Counted from the first letter of the stretch, positions 37,309 through 47,622 are shown. The stretch is DNA of 64,000 nt from Marinobacter bohaiensis (GCF_003258515.1 NZ_QGEH01000004.1:248001-312000), one strand, 5' to 3'. Translations and numbers: made by a program. Notes: generated by a model from the sequence alone, not told the origin.

Positions 37309-38517
37309 CTACCAGGAGGCACCGGCCTGAATGTAGACGGCGGTGTCCTCCGGCCCACGGGCCACGTCCAGCCCCATGCGTAAGCCGTAGCGGCGGGCGA
37401 TCAGGTAGCGAAAGCCGCCCCCCACGCTGTTGCCGGACTCGGCGTCGTCGTGCAGATCACCGAAGCTGCTGGCGGCCCGGCCGCCGCCGGTAAAGCCGTT
37501 GACGCTCCAGCGCGGCGTCATCTTCCACGTCAGTTCCAACTCCCCCACCAGCACGGCCCGGCCCTGATAGCGATTCTTGGCGATGCCGCGCAGGTCGATG
37601 AACGGCTCAACGTAGGTCGGCAGACGCTCCGAGTCGGACGCCTGAATGCCGTCGTACTGCACCCGGAATCCCAGGTTGAAACGGTCGGATAACTGCCAGT
37701 AATTGAGCCCTTCCAACTGATAGCTGGCGTAGTCCGCATCGCTGCCGATGGCATCGTCGAACACGAGGTAGTTTGCCGAGTACTGGACACCGCTTTCCGG
37801 GTACAGCGGGTTGTCGCGACTGTCGTATTCCAGCAACAGACCCAGGCCGGACGTGGTCTGCCGGTCACCCAGGGTCTGATCCAGGAAGTCGTTCACCCGT
37901 TCCTCCAGCGCCGGATTCGGCAATGTAATCTCACTCTCGAGGTTCGTTTTCACTACCCGGTAAAGCTGGCGCGCGCCCACCAGCCAGTGGCTGTCCCCGA
38001 CCCGGAACTTTAGATCCTGGAGCACCACAGGGCCTTTCAGGTTGAGTTTGACCGGCCGCTCCAGGTTGCGCTGCGCCAGCGAGTAGAAATCGAGATTCAG
38101 GTCGCCGTAGAGCAGGAACCCGCGGTAGCGGATGCTGTCCTGCTTCCAGAATCCCAGATGCCCCAGTCCAAGGCCGCGCGTGCCGTTTTCGGTAGCGCCA
38201 AGCCCGACAATCGAGATGTTCTCCGGCAGCAGCGGGCGCGTGCTGGCGTCCTGCTTCTTCTGGGCCTCGGATTCGTGGAAGAAGACACCGGCGACGGCGA
38301 GCCCCGTTCCCACCGCCGGCTCGGTGATGATGGTTGGCACGGGCAGGAAGCCCGAACGGAGGGTGGACAGGTAGCGGCTGACGTCAAACATGCCGTCCTC
38401 CTCATCCACCATGTAGGTTTCAAAAAACGAGGCGTGGGCAAACAGGGGAAACAGCAGGACAAGGCCGGTGCCGATGAACCGGACTCGTCCCCTGGACCGG
38501 CATCGTCCGTCGGTCAT
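37309..38517 (-). CDS. BamA/TamA-family outer-membrane surface-antigen barrel
   Basis: 402 residues. Signal peptide (~1-29, ending AHAS), then a 16-strand-like barrel with SLLEYDSRDNPLYPESGVQY-type surface-antigen (D15) motif and a final aromatic residue (GASW). No POTRA repeats precede the barrel, so it is not BamA itself. Typical roles of such lone barrels are lipid or surface-protein handling, unknown here. It converges on the ArsA gene, only 8 bases apart. Confidence 0.85.
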   Translation of the reverse strand: MTDGRCRSRGRVRFIGTGLVLLFPLFAHASFFETYMVDEEDGMFDVSRYLSTLRSGFLPVPTIITEPAVGTGLAVAGVFFHESEAQKKQDASTRPLLPENISIVGLGATENGTRGLGLGHLGFWKQDSIRYRGFLLYGDLNLDFYSLAQRNLERPVKLNLKGPVVLQDLKFRVGDSHWLVGARQLYRVVKTNLESEITLPNPALEERVNDFLDQTLGDRQTTSGLGLLLEYDSRDNPLYPESGVQYSANYLVFDDAIGSDADYASYQLEGLNYWQLSDRFNLGFRVQYDGIQASDSERLPTYVEPFIDLRGIAKNRYQGRAVLVGELELTWKMTPRWSVNGFTGGGRAASSFGDLHDDAESGNSVGGGFRYLIARRYGLRMGLDVARGPEDTAVYIQAGASW

Positions 38518-38616
38518 GATCAGCGCGCTCCGTGCAGCAAATGGGCAATACGGGCCCGTACAGACCCTGGGTGCATCGTCTAAGCCTAGCTCAAACCCGC
38601 CCAGGCAGGGCCGAAA

Positions 38617-38976
38617 TCACTCGGGCGCACCCAGCATGCGCAGGTACTGACGCAGAACCACGGCGTTGTTGCGCTCGTCATGAGACGCGCTGTAGATCAG
38701 TGTGATGGTTTGCTGGCGGGATCGTTCAGCCAGCGGGCGGAGGGTCTCGCGGTGCGCTGTCAGTTCCGACAGATAAGCACGCCGGAAGGCCACCCAGTCG
38801 AGATCGGCCTGGTGGAAGGCTTTGCGCAGATCGTCGCTGGGCGCGACCGATTTGAGCCAGTCATCCAGTTGCAGCCGGTCCTTGCTCACACCGCGCGGCC
38901 AGAGCCGATCCACCAGGATGCGTACCCCGTCTTCCAGGGCCGGGGCATCGTAGGCGCGCTTCAGGTGAATCGGCAT
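38617..38976 (-). CDS. DUF488-family protein (YeaO-like)
   Basis: 119 residues. The signature HLKRAYDAP...GVRILVDRLWPRGVSK and the C-terminal LIYSASHDERNNAVVLRQYL identify the YeaO branch of DUF488. Biochemical role unknown. Start at ATG 38976. It follows the Gfo/Idh/MocA gene by 12 bases and is probably co-transcribed. Confidence 0.9.
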   Translation of the reverse strand: MPIHLKRAYDAPALEDGVRILVDRLWPRGVSKDRLQLDDWLKSVAPSDDLRKAFHQADLDWVAFRRAYLSELTAHRETLRPLAERSRQQTITLIYSASHDERNNAVVLRQYLRMLGAPE

Positions 38977-38988
38977 ATGGCCATCTCG

Positions 38989-40053
38989 CTACTCGGGAAG
39001 GTGGACCACTTTCCGTTCGGCGGAAGATCGCTGGGCGGCGGCGATGATTTCCAGGCCGTCCGCGGCATCGGCGGCGTTGACCGGCGGACGCGTGCCATTC
39101 TGGACCGCAACGGCAACCGCCTCATAATAGCGGCGATAGGCACCGGGATCGTTGTGGACCGGCCGTTCCTCGGAGCCGGCGGTCAAATAGCCCTGCCCGT
39201 CTTCCACCACTTCGCGCCAATCCGGCTGGTTGGGCCGGGCGCCGGCCTTGAGCGCATTTTCCTGTCCGTCCATGCCGAAGCTGGTATACGCCGCGCGGCT
39301 GCCCAGGACCCGGAAGCGCGGTCCGGACTGGGCCGCAACGCTGCTCATCCACAGGTGCGAGCGCACACCGTTGCGGTGAGTCAGCGCCACGAAGGTGTCG
39401 TCATCCACCTCGGCGTCCGGATAGCGGTGTTCCAGCTCCGCGTACACCGAGGCCACCGGCCCGAACAGCACCAGTGCCTGGTCGATCAGGTGCGCACCCA
39501 GATCGTAAAGCACGCCACCGGCCTCGCCCGGTGCGCCCGACTGGCGCCAGCCCCCCTTGGGCTCCGGCCGCCAACGCTCGAAGCGGGATTCGAAGCGACG
39601 GATGTCACCCAGTTCGCCCTCTTCACGCAGGCGCTCGATGGTCATGAAGTCGCCGTCCCAGCGGCGGTTCTGGAACACGCTGAGGAACTGGCCGCGCTTT
39701 TCAGCTTCGGCAATCACTTCCCGGGCGTCTTCAGCGGAGGCCGCCAGCGGCTTGTCCACCACCACCCCCAGGCCAGCCTGCAAGGCCGCCATGGCAAGAT
39801 GCTTGTGGGTCCGGTTCGGAGAGGCGACCACCACCAGATCAAACTGATCGGCGTTTTGCCAGAGCTGGGCCGGGGTGGCATGGACGGTAACACCTGGGTA
39901 GGCCCGGCGGGCCTCCTCTGCCCGTTCCTCGCTGGAGGTAACCACGGCGTGCAGGGCCATACCCCGGGCCGCGTCGATCAGAGGCGCGTGGAATACGGAA
40001 CCCGCCATGCCATAGCCGATCAGGGCAACCCGGACGTCAGGTGATTCGGACAT
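38989..40053 (-). CDS. Gfo/Idh/MocA-family oxidoreductase
   Basis: 354 residues. Rossmann fold at the N-terminus (VALIGYGMAGSVFHAPLI), then the catalytic dinucleotide motif DKPLA with its Lys, and the C-terminal GVLYDLGAHLIDQAL block. It resembles YdgJ/YvaA-like enzymes that oxidise sugar-like substrates with NAD(P). AAGGAAAG precedes the ATG. Probably one operon with the DUF488 gene and perhaps with the SDR gene 48 bases upstream. Confidence 0.92.
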   Translation of the reverse strand: MSESPDVRVALIGYGMAGSVFHAPLIDAARGMALHAVVTSSEERAEEARRAYPGVTVHATPAQLWQNADQFDLVVVASPNRTHKHLAMAALQAGLGVVVDKPLAASAEDAREVIAEAEKRGQFLSVFQNRRWDGDFMTIERLREEGELGDIRRFESRFERWRPEPKGGWRQSGAPGEAGGVLYDLGAHLIDQALVLFGPVASVYAELEHRYPDAEVDDDTFVALTHRNGVRSHLWMSSVAAQSGPRFRVLGSRAAYTSFGMDGQENALKAGARPNQPDWREVVEDGQGYLTAGSEERPVHNDPGAYRRYYEAVAVAVQNGTRPPVNAADAADGLEIIAAAQRSSAERKVVHLPE

Positions 40054-40101
40054 TAATCGCTTTCCTTGTTGGTCAGTATTCTGGTAACGGTTCAGCCGGG
40101 A

Positions 40102-40740
40102 TCAGAGACCGGCGACGGCCTCTGCCACGGGTATCTCGCCGGACAGCACATCGAACGTCCGGTTCTCGGTGTTGGCCGCGTCGAGGGTCGCGAGCAGAAC
40201 GGCGGCAACGTCCTCGCGCGGGATCTTCCCGGTACGGTCGAGCTTGTCACCAACCTCAATACGTCCAGTAGCCGGATCTTCAGTCAGCGGGCCCGGCCGC
40301 ACGACGGTGTAATCCATACCGCTGGCGCGAAGGTGGTCATCCGCCTTCTGTTTGGCGAGCAGGTAGTGGCGGATCTTTTCCGGCCCCTTGTCGGGCTCGT
40401 CCGCCCGCATCGCGCTGACCATGACAAAACGGCGGATACCGGCGGCGGCCGCGGCGTCCACGATTCGCATGGCACCGTTCTGGTCCACGTCAACGGTCTT
40501 GTCCGGACCGGTGTGAGGGCCGGACCCGGCGGTGAAGACGACCGCGTCGCAACTGCGCAGCGCCTCGCCGCAATCCCCTTCCAGGTCAGCCACAACCGCT
40601 TCGGTGGCGCCGAGCTTTTCCATCAGGGGAATCTGGTCCGCATCCCGCACCATGGCCCGGGCCTCGTGCGGGCTTTCCGCCATCAACTCTAACAGGTGGC
40701 GCCCGATTTTGCCGTTGGCACCGACGATCAATACGCGCAT
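40102..40740 (-). CDS. NAD(P)-binding atypical SDR protein (YhfK/SDR_a5-like)
   Basis: 212 residues. N-terminal GANGKIGRHL nucleotide loop, then VFTAGSGPHTGPDKTVDVDQNGA and the YTVVRPGPLTEDP segment typical of this group, which lacks the classical SDR Tyr-x3-Lys pair in standard context. Start at ATG 40740. Likely a stress-related or flavin-reductase-like protein; substrate unknown. Confidence 0.88.
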   Translation of the reverse strand: MRVLIVGANGKIGRHLLELMAESPHEARAMVRDADQIPLMEKLGATEAVVADLEGDCGEALRSCDAVVFTAGSGPHTGPDKTVDVDQNGAMRIVDAAAAAGIRRFVMVSAMRADEPDKGPEKIRHYLLAKQKADDHLRASGMDYTVVRPGPLTEDPATGRIEVGDKLDRTGKIPREDVAAVLLATLDAANTENRTFDVLSGEIPVAEAVAGL

Positions 40741-40928
40741 GGCCGCTCTCCTTACCGGTCCTGAGTGAGTCCTATAGAACTGCGCCCGCATGCCCCCGGA
40801 TTCAACCCCTGGCGATAGTTACACGGTTTTACACAGTTTTTAGATTGTCAGTGAGCGCTCGCCCCACTCCACACGTATGATCAGCTTTGACTCAATTGAT
40901 CATTTTCCCACCACCGGTATTCAGCCCC

Positions 40929-42233
40929 ATGATCTTCAACCGCCACAAGCAGTCCGTTGAACGACTTACCGCCGAGAAACAGAATCTGGCCGCCACCCTC
41001 GACGCCATCGACGACGCCGTTGCGGTTATCGAATTCACGCCTGAAGGCATTATCCAGCGGGCCAACGATCATTTCCTGGGTACTGTCGGCTACAGCCGGG
41101 CGGAAGTCGAGGGCCAGCATCACCGCCTCTTCTGCGATAGCGAGTATCACCAGAGCGAGGCATACAAGCGATTCTGGCGTGAACTGCAGAACGGGCAGAG
41201 TCACAGCGGTCATTTCCCTCGTCTGACAAAAGACGGCCGGAAAATCTGGCTGGAGGCCACCTACTTCCCGGTCAGGGACCAGGCCGGGCGGGTTCACAAA
41301 ATTCTCAAGATGGCGGCGGACGTATCCGAGCAGCACGACACGGTCCAGGACCAGCAGGCGGTCTTCAACGCCATCGACCGGTCCATGGCCGTTATCGAAT
41401 TCCAACCGGACGGAACCATCCTGAACGCCAACCGGAATTTCCTGGATACGGTGGGCTACAGTCTTGCCCAACTGCAGGGCCAGCATCACCGCATGCTCTG
41501 CCCCGACAGCTTCCTTGAGGCCCACCCGGATTTCTGGGGCGAGCTGGCGCAGGGCGAGTTCAAATCAGGGAAATTCGAGCGTATCGACGCTCATGGCCGC
41601 ACCATCTGGCTGGAAGCGTCCTACAACCCGATTCTCGACGACCAGGGCCAGGTGGCCAAAGTGATCAAGTTTGCCAGCGACATCACCGAGCGCATTCGTT
41701 TCAGCGAGCGCACGATTGAAGCCGCTGACCTGGCCTATCGGATTGCGCGGGAGACGTCGGACACATCCAATGAGGCAAAAGCCTCCCTGCAACGCTCGCT
41801 GACGACGTCGGAGCAGATCCGGGCGCGGTCCGAGGACGCCCAACAGGTCATCCGCCAGCTCACCGAACAGTCCCGCAGCATCGAACGCATTCTGGGGACC
41901 ATTGCCGAGATCGCCGACCAGACCAACCTGCTGGCGCTGAACGCGGCCATCGAAGCGGCGCGCGCCGGCGACCAGGGGCGGGGCTTTGCCGTCGTGGCCG
42001 ACGAGGTGCGACAGCTGGCCCGGCGTTCCAGCGAGGCGACATCGGAGATTGAGGCGGTGATCCAGAAGAACCTGGGCCTGACCGGCGACGTGCTTGCACG
42101 GGTCGAAGAGGTCTCGTCCGTCGCCCAGGAGGGTCAGCGACAGGTCCAGTCCGTCGACGAACTGATGAGTACCATCCAGTCAGCCTCCCGGCAGGTGGTG
42201 GAGGCTGTGGGCGCGATTCAGGCGGATACCTGA
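40929..42233 (+). CDS. Cytosolic PAS-PAS methyl-accepting chemotaxis protein (second BdlA-like)
   Basis: 434 residues with no membrane segment. Two PAS domains (~15-130 and ~145-250; GQHHRLFC and GQHHRMLC motifs), then the MCP domain with [24 protein letters not shown] tip. Same architecture as the receptor at 27.8-29.1 kb, with which it shares long stretches, so the two are paralogues. Start at ATG 40929 aligns with the paralogue; a TTG at 40887 is the in-frame alternative, and neither has a good ribosome site. Confidence 0.88.
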   Translation: MIFNRHKQSVERLTAEKQNLAATLDAIDDAVAVIEFTPEGIIQRANDHFLGTVGYSRAEVEGQHHRLFCDSEYHQSEAYKRFWRELQNGQSHSGHFPRLTKDGRKIWLEATYFPVRDQAGRVHKILKMAADVSEQHDTVQDQQAVFNAIDRSMAVIEFQPDGTILNANRNFLDTVGYSLAQLQGQHHRMLCPDSFLEAHPDFWGELAQGEFKSGKFERIDAHGRTIWLEASYNPILDDQGQVAKVIKFASDITERIRFSERTIEAADLAYRIARETSDTSNEAKASLQRSLTTSEQIRARSEDAQQVIRQLTEQSRSIERILGTIAEIADQTNLLALNAAIEAARAGDQGRGFAVVADEVRQLARRSSEATSEIEAVIQKNLGLTGDVLARVEEVSSVAQEGQRQVQSVDELMSTIQSASRQVVEAVGAIQADT

Positions 42234-42258
42234 TTTCAAAACGAAGGACCGAACGATA

Positions 42259-42295
42259 AAAAACCCCGCCGCCCAACGGACGACGGGGTTTTCTT
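42259..42295. terminator. Bidirectional terminator between chemoreceptor and ahpF
   Basis: AAAAACCCCG (42259-42268) pairs with CGGGGTTTT (42284-42292). A-run on the left and T-run on the right allow it to stop both converging transcripts. Confidence 0.85.
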
Positions 42296-42338
42296 TATTG
42301 GAAACCGGGCGGTCAGGCCACCCGGCGCGCGGGGCCGT

Positions 42339-43925
42339 TTAGGCCGCCGCACCCTCTTCATCAGGAACAGAGTTGCGGATGAGGAAGTCGAAGGCGCTCA
42401 GTGCCGCCTTGGAGCCTTCGCCCATGGAAATCACAATCTGCTTGTACGGCACGGTGGTGGCATCGCCCGCCGCGAAGACCCCCGGGATGGACGTCTCGCC
42501 GCGGTCATTGACGATGATCTCGCCGTGCTGGCTCAGCTCGATGTCGCCCTTGAGCCACTCGGTGTTCGGCACCAGACCGATCTGGACGAACACGCCTTCC
42601 AGCGACACGTGGTGGCTCTCGCCGGACTCTCGGTCGGTGTAGCTGAGCCCACTGACCTTTCCGTTCTCACCGGTGATCTCGGTGGTTTGGGCGGACAGCA
42701 GGATCTCGACGTTGGGCAGGCTGCGCAGTTTCTTCTGCAGTACATCGTCCGCGCGCATCTCGGCGCCAAACTCGATCAGGGTCACGTGACCGACGATGCC
42801 CGCCAGGTCGATGGCCGCTTCCACGCCGGAGTTACCGCCGCCGATGACGGCCACGCGCTTGCCTTTGAACAACGGTCCGTCGCAGTGCGGGCAGTAGGCC
42901 ACGCCCTTGTTACGGTACTCGTCTTCGCCTGGCACGCCCAGCTGGCGCCAGCGGGCACCGGTGGACAGCACCAGAGTGCGGGACTTCAACGACGCGCCAT
43001 TAGCCAGGCGCACTTCGTGCATTCCGCCTTTGCTGGCGGCCGGAATCAGCTTCTCGGCGCGCTGGAGGTTCATGATGTCCACGTCGTATTCCTTGACGTG
43101 TTGCTCCATCGCCGCCACCAGTTTGGGGCCTTCGGTGTAAGGCACGGAGATCAGGTTCTCGATGCCCATGGTGTCCCCCACCTGACCGCCGAAACGCTCG
43201 GCCGCGACACCGGTGGAAATGCCTTTACGCGCGGCGTAGATCGCAGCGGAAGCGCCTGCCGGACCGCCACCGATGACCAGCACTTCGAACGGGTCTTTCT
43301 GGTTCAGCTTCTCGGCTTCGCGGGCGTCGGAATTGGTATCCAGCTTGGCGGCGATTTCTTCCAGGTTCATCCGGCCCTGGCCGAACGACTCGCCGTTGAG
43401 GTAGACACTCGGCACCGCCATGACTTCGCGCTGCTCGACTTCATCCTGGAACAGGGCGCCGTCGATGGACGTGTGCTTGATCTTCGGGTTCAGCACGCTC
43501 ATCAGGTTCAGCGCCTGGACCACGTCCGGGCAGTTCTGGCAGGACAGGGAAAAGTAGGTCTCGAACACGTAGTCGCCGTCGAGTGACTGCACCTGCTCGA
43601 TCACTTCCTGGGAGGCCTTGGACGGGTGACCGCCCACCTGCAGCAGCGCCAGCACCAGTGACGTGAACTCGTGCCCCATGGGGATGCCGGCGAAACGAAC
43701 GCCGATGTCGCTGCCCACACGGTTAATGGCGAACGACGGGCGACGCACGTCGGCGGCGCCGTCTTCACGCAGAGAGATCTTGTCGGACAGCGCCTCGATT
43801 TCTTCCAGAAGCTCCTTCAGCTCTTTGGACTTGGCGCTGTCATCCAGAGAAGGAACCAGCTCGATCGGCTCGCGCAGGTTCTCCATGTAGGCTTTCAGTT
43901 GATCCTTCAGATTGGCATCCAACAT
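42339..43925 (-). CDS. ahpF: Alkyl hydroperoxide reductase subunit F
   Basis: 528 residues, normal AhpF length. Two N-terminal thioredoxin folds with a CxxC at SCQNCPD (~130), then an FAD/NADH domain: [17 protein letters not shown], redox CxxC in YCPHCDGP, and [10 protein letters not shown]. It moves electrons from NADH to AhpC. GGGGA precedes the ATG. ahpC lies upstream on the same strand, 359 bases away, with an OxyR-like site in the gap, so ahpF seems to have its own promoter. Confidence 0.96.
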   Translation of the reverse strand: MLDANLKDQLKAYMENLREPIELVPSLDDSAKSKELKELLEEIEALSDKISLREDGAADVRRPSFAINRVGSDIGVRFAGIPMGHEFTSLVLALLQVGGHPSKASQEVIEQVQSLDGDYVFETYFSLSCQNCPDVVQALNLMSVLNPKIKHTSIDGALFQDEVEQREVMAVPSVYLNGESFGQGRMNLEEIAAKLDTNSDAREAEKLNQKDPFEVLVIGGGPAGASAAIYAARKGISTGVAAERFGGQVGDTMGIENLISVPYTEGPKLVAAMEQHVKEYDVDIMNLQRAEKLIPAASKGGMHEVRLANGASLKSRTLVLSTGARWRQLGVPGEDEYRNKGVAYCPHCDGPLFKGKRVAVIGGGNSGVEAAIDLAGIVGHVTLIEFGAEMRADDVLQKKLRSLPNVEILLSAQTTEITGENGKVSGLSYTDRESGESHHVSLEGVFVQIGLVPNTEWLKGDIELSQHGEIIVNDRGETSIPGVFAAGDATTVPYKQIVISMGEGSKAALSAFDFLIRNSVPDEEGAAA

Positions 43926-44041
43926 AGGCTGTTCCCCTTAAGTGTGTCGATTCGGGACTGGCGATTCCCTGAACAACAAAATGTATTGAATTCGAGAATT
44001 CGATAGGCGCTAACGATAAGATCGCCAGGGATAACGCTCAA

Positions 44042-44078
44042 ATTAATTGAGCTTAAACATCCGATAGCAAGTTGCTAT
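44042..44078 (-). promoter_or_regulatory. OxyR-type operator upstream of ahpF
   Basis: Four tetranucleotides at the exact 11-base OxyR step: ATTA, TTAA, ATAG and CTAT; the last pair, ATAG-N7-CTAT (44064-44078), is a perfect half site. It lies ~117 bases before the ahpF start. Confidence 0.6.
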
Positions 44079-44230
44079 ATGACGATCGTTCGCTTTTCCT
44101 GCCGGGAACCTCTGAGAAAACCTGTCGCTGAACGGCCACGGAATGGACCGCAAACCGACCAATTTCGGGGCGGAGCACCCCAATATGGGGCGTTTCCGGC
44201 GTCAGACTTTGTCAAAGGCACCCGTTATAC

Positions 44231-44260
44231 AAAGAAGGCCCGCAGTGCGGGCCTTCCTTT
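44231..44260 (-). terminator. Terminator of ahpC
   Basis: GAAGGCCCGC (44234-44243) pairs with GCGGGCCTTC (44247-44256), followed on the minus strand by a TTTG-rich stretch. Confidence 0.75.
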
Positions 44261-44283
44261 AGAGCTTCACCGGAAGGCGAAAC

Positions 44284-44847
44284 TTAGATCTTGCCAACCA
44301 GGTCCAGGGAAGGAGCCAGCGTTTCTTCGCCTTCCTTCCACTTGGCCGGGCAGACTTCGCCCGGGTTGTTGCGAACGTACTGAGCGGCTTTAACCTTGCG
44401 CAGCAGGTCGTCAGCGTCACGGCCGATGCCTTCGGCAGTGATTTCAACGGCCTGGATAACGCCGTCCGGATCGATCAGGAAGGTAGCGCGGTCGGCCAGG
44501 CCCTGGCCTTCACGCATCACACCGAAGTTGTTGGTGATGGTGCCGGTCTGGTCGCCAACCATGTAGTAGCTGATCTTGCCGATGGTTTCGGAGCTGTCGT
44601 GCCACGCCTTGTGAGTGAAGTGAGTGTCGGTGGACACGGAGAAGACTTCCACGCCCAGCTTCTGCAGCTCGTCGTACTTGTCGGCCACGTCGCCCAGCTC
44701 AGTCGGGCAAACGAAAGTGAAGTCAGCCGGGTAGAAGAAGAAGACCGCCCACTTGCCTTTCACGTCGGCTTCGGAAATCTCAACGAACTCGCCCTGTTTG
44801 AAGGCGGTGGCGTTAAACGGCTTGATCTCGCTGTTAACAATGCCCAT
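44284..44847 (-). CDS. ahpC: Alkyl hydroperoxide reductase subunit C (2-Cys peroxiredoxin)
   Basis: 187 residues, the exact size of AhpC. Peroxidatic Cys in [12 protein letters not shown] (~47) and resolving Cys in GEVCPAKW (~168). It reduces H2O2 and organic peroxides and is recharged by AhpF, encoded downstream. GAGGAGATATT precedes the start. An OxyR-like site lies ~65-100 bases upstream. Confidence 0.97.
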   Translation of the reverse strand: MGIVNSEIKPFNATAFKQGEFVEISEADVKGKWAVFFFYPADFTFVCPTELGDVADKYDELQKLGVEVFSVSTDTHFTHKAWHDSSETIGKISYYMVGDQTGTITNNFGVMREGQGLADRATFLIDPDGVIQAVEITAEGIGRDADDLLRKVKAAQYVRNNPGEVCPAKWKEGEETLAPSLDLVGKI

Positions 44848-44911
44848 TTGGAATATCTCCTCAAAAGTTGATTCGGATGCGTAAGGTAACGGGAAGCCCG
44901 AGACCCTTTAA

Positions 44912-44948
44912 ATTGATAATTCTTAAATGACCCATAGGGGTGATCTAT
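44912..44948 (-). promoter_or_regulatory. OxyR-type operator upstream of ahpC
   Basis: ATTG, TTAA, ATAG and CTAT stand at the 11-base OxyR step; ATAG-N7-CTAT (44934-44948) is a perfect half site. The same degenerate-then-perfect arrangement occurs before ahpF, which strengthens both calls. Confidence 0.62.
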
Positions 44949-45135
44949 AGAGTGGGTATAAAAACCTGCTTTTCAATCGCTTATACGTATTTACCCTGAC
45001 ACCCTGCTATCGCAGGCATGGCACGATTTAAGCATGAAAAAGCTCCCCCTTCCGCAGGGCGTAGCCCTCCGGATGAGTTTCTTGTAACGCAACGGCATTA
45101 CACTGGTGTTTCCAGTCACTTCTGGGACTATTGCC

Positions 45136-46026
45136 ATGCAAGAAGCAATCCTGATCATCGGCGGCGCTTCCCTCGACACCATCGTCCAGCTCGACGACCT
45201 CCCGCAGCCGGTTCCGCAAACCATCTGGCCCCGCCGGAGCTATCGAGCCCTGGGCAGTACCGGGGCGGGCAAGGCACTTAACCTTGTCGGACTGGAGCAA
45301 CGGGTGACGCTTCACACGCTGCTGGGACGGGATGAGGCCGGCCGCACGATTCAAGATGCCCTGGAAGCGACGGGCCTGACGCTGCTGGTGGAGGAAACCG
45401 ACGCGCCCACCGAGCAGCACGTCAACCTCATGGACCCACACGGCCGCCGGATATCGCTGTTCGTACAGCCGCCGGCAGCCCCGGACCGGGTCGACTGGGC
45501 AGCGGTCCGCGCCGCGATGACCCGCTGCCCGCTGGTGGTGGTGAACATCCTCGATTACGCCCGACCGGCGCTGGAGCTGGCCCGGAACAGCGGCACGCCC
45601 ATCTGGACGGACCTGCACGACTACGACGGCCGCAACCCTCACCACCGGACCTTTATCGACGCCGCCGATGTAATCTTCCTGTCCAGCGACAACCTGCCCG
45701 ACTACAGGGCGTTCATGCGGGCGCAGATGGATCAGGGCAAGTCGATGGTCGTGTGCACCCATGGCAGCCAGGGCGCAACGCTGCTGGATCGTGACGGTCG
45801 ATGGCTTGAGCAGCCGGCGTTCGCGGTTCCACAGGTCGTCGATACCAACGGTGCCGGCGACGCCTTTTTCAGCGGCTTCCTTTATGGACACCTGCGCGGC
45901 GACTCCCCGGCCCGCTGCCTGCAGCTCGCGGCCGCGTGCGGCGCCCTGGCGGTGCAATCCACCGGCCTGGCCCGCGAGACTCTGTCACCGGCGACGCTGG
46001 ATGCGGTCATTGCCGGCTATCGATGA
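45136..46026 (+). CDS. PfkB-family carbohydrate kinase
   Basis: 296 residues, ribokinase fold. The N-terminal LIIGGASLDTIVQLDDLPQP and STGAGKALNL segments and the C-terminal catalytic DTNGAGDAFFSGFLYG (Asp base, anion hole) are typical. Substrate unknown: a sugar or nucleoside. Start at ATG 45136 aligns with the family; a codon at 45106 would add an unlikely extension. Stands alone. Confidence 0.9.
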   Translation: MQEAILIIGGASLDTIVQLDDLPQPVPQTIWPRRSYRALGSTGAGKALNLVGLEQRVTLHTLLGRDEAGRTIQDALEATGLTLLVEETDAPTEQHVNLMDPHGRRISLFVQPPAAPDRVDWAAVRAAMTRCPLVVVNILDYARPALELARNSGTPIWTDLHDYDGRNPHHRTFIDAADVIFLSSDNLPDYRAFMRAQMDQGKSMVVCTHGSQGATLLDRDGRWLEQPAFAVPQVVDTNGAGDAFFSGFLYGHLRGDSPARCLQLAAACGALAVQSTGLARETLSPATLDAVIAGYR

Positions 46027-46188
46027 CGAGCGCCCCTACCAGCAGGCATACGTCCAATTGCGTATGCCGCCTGACAAGATCTGACATTGTCCACCCACCA
46101 TGGCCGCTATACTGTATGCCGATTCAACGTCCCGACTTGTCATTCACTCAGCCGCCATTCATACACTCCCTCGAATCCGACAATACCC

Positions 46189-46950
46189 ATGCGCCTTCTG
46201 CTGACGATCTGTCTGATCCTGACGTCACTGACCGCCCAGGCGGACAGGCAACGCGTGGTGGTGGGCGTCAATCACGCGCCGCCCTATCGGATCATCGAAG
46301 ATGGGCACATCGGCGGCTTCTATATCGACGTGTTCAACGAGATCGGACGTCAGTTGGACTGGGAAATTGTCTATCGGGAAGCGCCCTTCCGCCGGCTGCT
46401 GAAACTGATGGAGGACGGCCAGGTGGACGTGATGCTCGGGCCGGTCCGGACGCCCGAGCGGGAAACCTACATGGCCTACGTGGCTCAGGCTTTTCCGGCG
46501 GAGCAGCGGCTGTTCTTCTATCAGCAACCGGAAAACCGCATCACCGAATACGGTGACCTCGCCGGCAAGACGATCGGCATGCTGCGCGGCAGCGCCCACT
46601 TTCCCCGGTTCGACCGTGATGACACCCTGGACAAGGCCCCCGCCACGCGCTATCGAAACCTGATGCAGATGCTGGCCATGGACCATGTGGACGTGGTCAT
46701 CGCGCCGGAGCTGATGGGCCTGCAACTCATCGACCGGGAAGGACTGGATGTCCACGTCTCGCCCTACACGGTACCCGGCAAACCCGCCTGGATCGCCGTA
46801 TCCCGGCGCTCTCCAATGCTCCAGCAACAGCAAGCCCTGCGCACCACCCTCGACCGCTTCCGTCAGACCCCGCGCTATCACAATCTGCTGCTGCGCTATC
46901 GCTCCGGTATCACTGGCGAACCAGCCACGCTGCAGGTGCATACCGACTAG
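46189..46950 (+). CDS. Extracellular solute-binding family 3 protein (amino-acid-type SBP)
   Basis: 253 residues. Signal peptide ending TAQA (~19), then an SBP_bac_3 fold: VVGVNHAPPYRIIEDGHIGGFYIDVFNEIGRQL and VDVMLGPVRTPERETYM are typical. No ABC permease or ATPase gene is adjacent, so it may be an orphan sensor-type binding protein. Start at ATG 46189 gives a proper signal peptide; the longer frame from 46087 does not. Confidence 0.85.
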   Translation: MRLLLTICLILTSLTAQADRQRVVVGVNHAPPYRIIEDGHIGGFYIDVFNEIGRQLDWEIVYREAPFRRLLKLMEDGQVDVMLGPVRTPERETYMAYVAQAFPAEQRLFFYQQPENRITEYGDLAGKTIGMLRGSAHFPRFDRDDTLDKAPATRYRNLMQMLAMDHVDVVIAPELMGLQLIDREGLDVHVSPYTVPGKPAWIAVSRRSPMLQQQQALRTTLDRFRQTPRYHNLLLRYRSGITGEPATLQVHTD

Positions 46951-47194
46951 GCTGATTCGCTGCGCTACGGTAATTCCCTATCCCTCTTTTGCCCCCCCGG
47001 AAGGGTGGATTCGGGTTTCTACGAATGGCGAATTATCGTCCAAAAACTGGATAATAGAAAACTTCGACCTCCCGCTTTACCTCCGTAAGTCATTAAATTC
47101 ATTGACGAATACGGGTTTCCTTGTATTCCCCGAAAACAGTTCGGGACCTATCATATTGTCATCATCAATTAACCCCTCTACTGGAGATGACGTT

Positions 47195-47350
47195 ATGAAA
47201 TCCGTATTCAGCGTATTCAACAAATGGAAGAAGAAGCGCGACTTCGCTTACATGGTCGGCCGTATGGACGAGCGCCTGCTGCTGGACGTGGGCTACTCCC
47301 GCGCCGAAGCCGAAGAGCGCCTGAGCACACCGTTCTGGAAGTTCCACTAA
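47195..47350 (+). CDS. Small DUF1127-type protein
   Basis: 51 residues. After a basic N-terminus (FNKWKKKRD), the motif MVGRMDERLLLDVGYSRAEAEERLSTPFWKF matches the DUF1127 pattern (L-x-D-R-x-L-x-D-I/V-G-x-[ST]-R). CTGGAGATGACGTT gives a good ribosome site. Some DUF1127 proteins bind RNA or affect phosphate and carbon metabolism; its role here is unknown. Confidence 0.78.
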   Translation: MKSVFSVFNKWKKKRDFAYMVGRMDERLLLDVGYSRAEAEERLSTPFWKFH

Positions 47351-47622
47351 GCACCACCGGAACGCGGCCTCACGGCCGACACCGTCCCCACGTCGGTAGA
47401 TCGCAGCTCGCCGCATAAGCGACTGGATTCCGGGGACACTTCAAGCCCACGCTCATGATTCATCACCGGGCTTGTACCCATACCGACACCGCGTTAGAAG
47501 AAGACGGGGCGAGCCAGGCGACCATCGCCCAGCCCGCCCCGGAATAACCTTTCCTCCCGCCGACGGCGGCACGCCCTGTCCCCTGCATCACCTGACACGA
47601 GTTCCGGAAACTGAAACCCGCT

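Larger units (their letters stand above)
43926..44283. other. ahpF promoter region
   Basis: About 360 bases without a gene between ahpC and ahpF. It carries the ahpC terminator (44231-44260) and an OxyR-type site (44042-44078), followed by an A+T-rich stretch up to the ahpF start. Confidence 0.6.
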
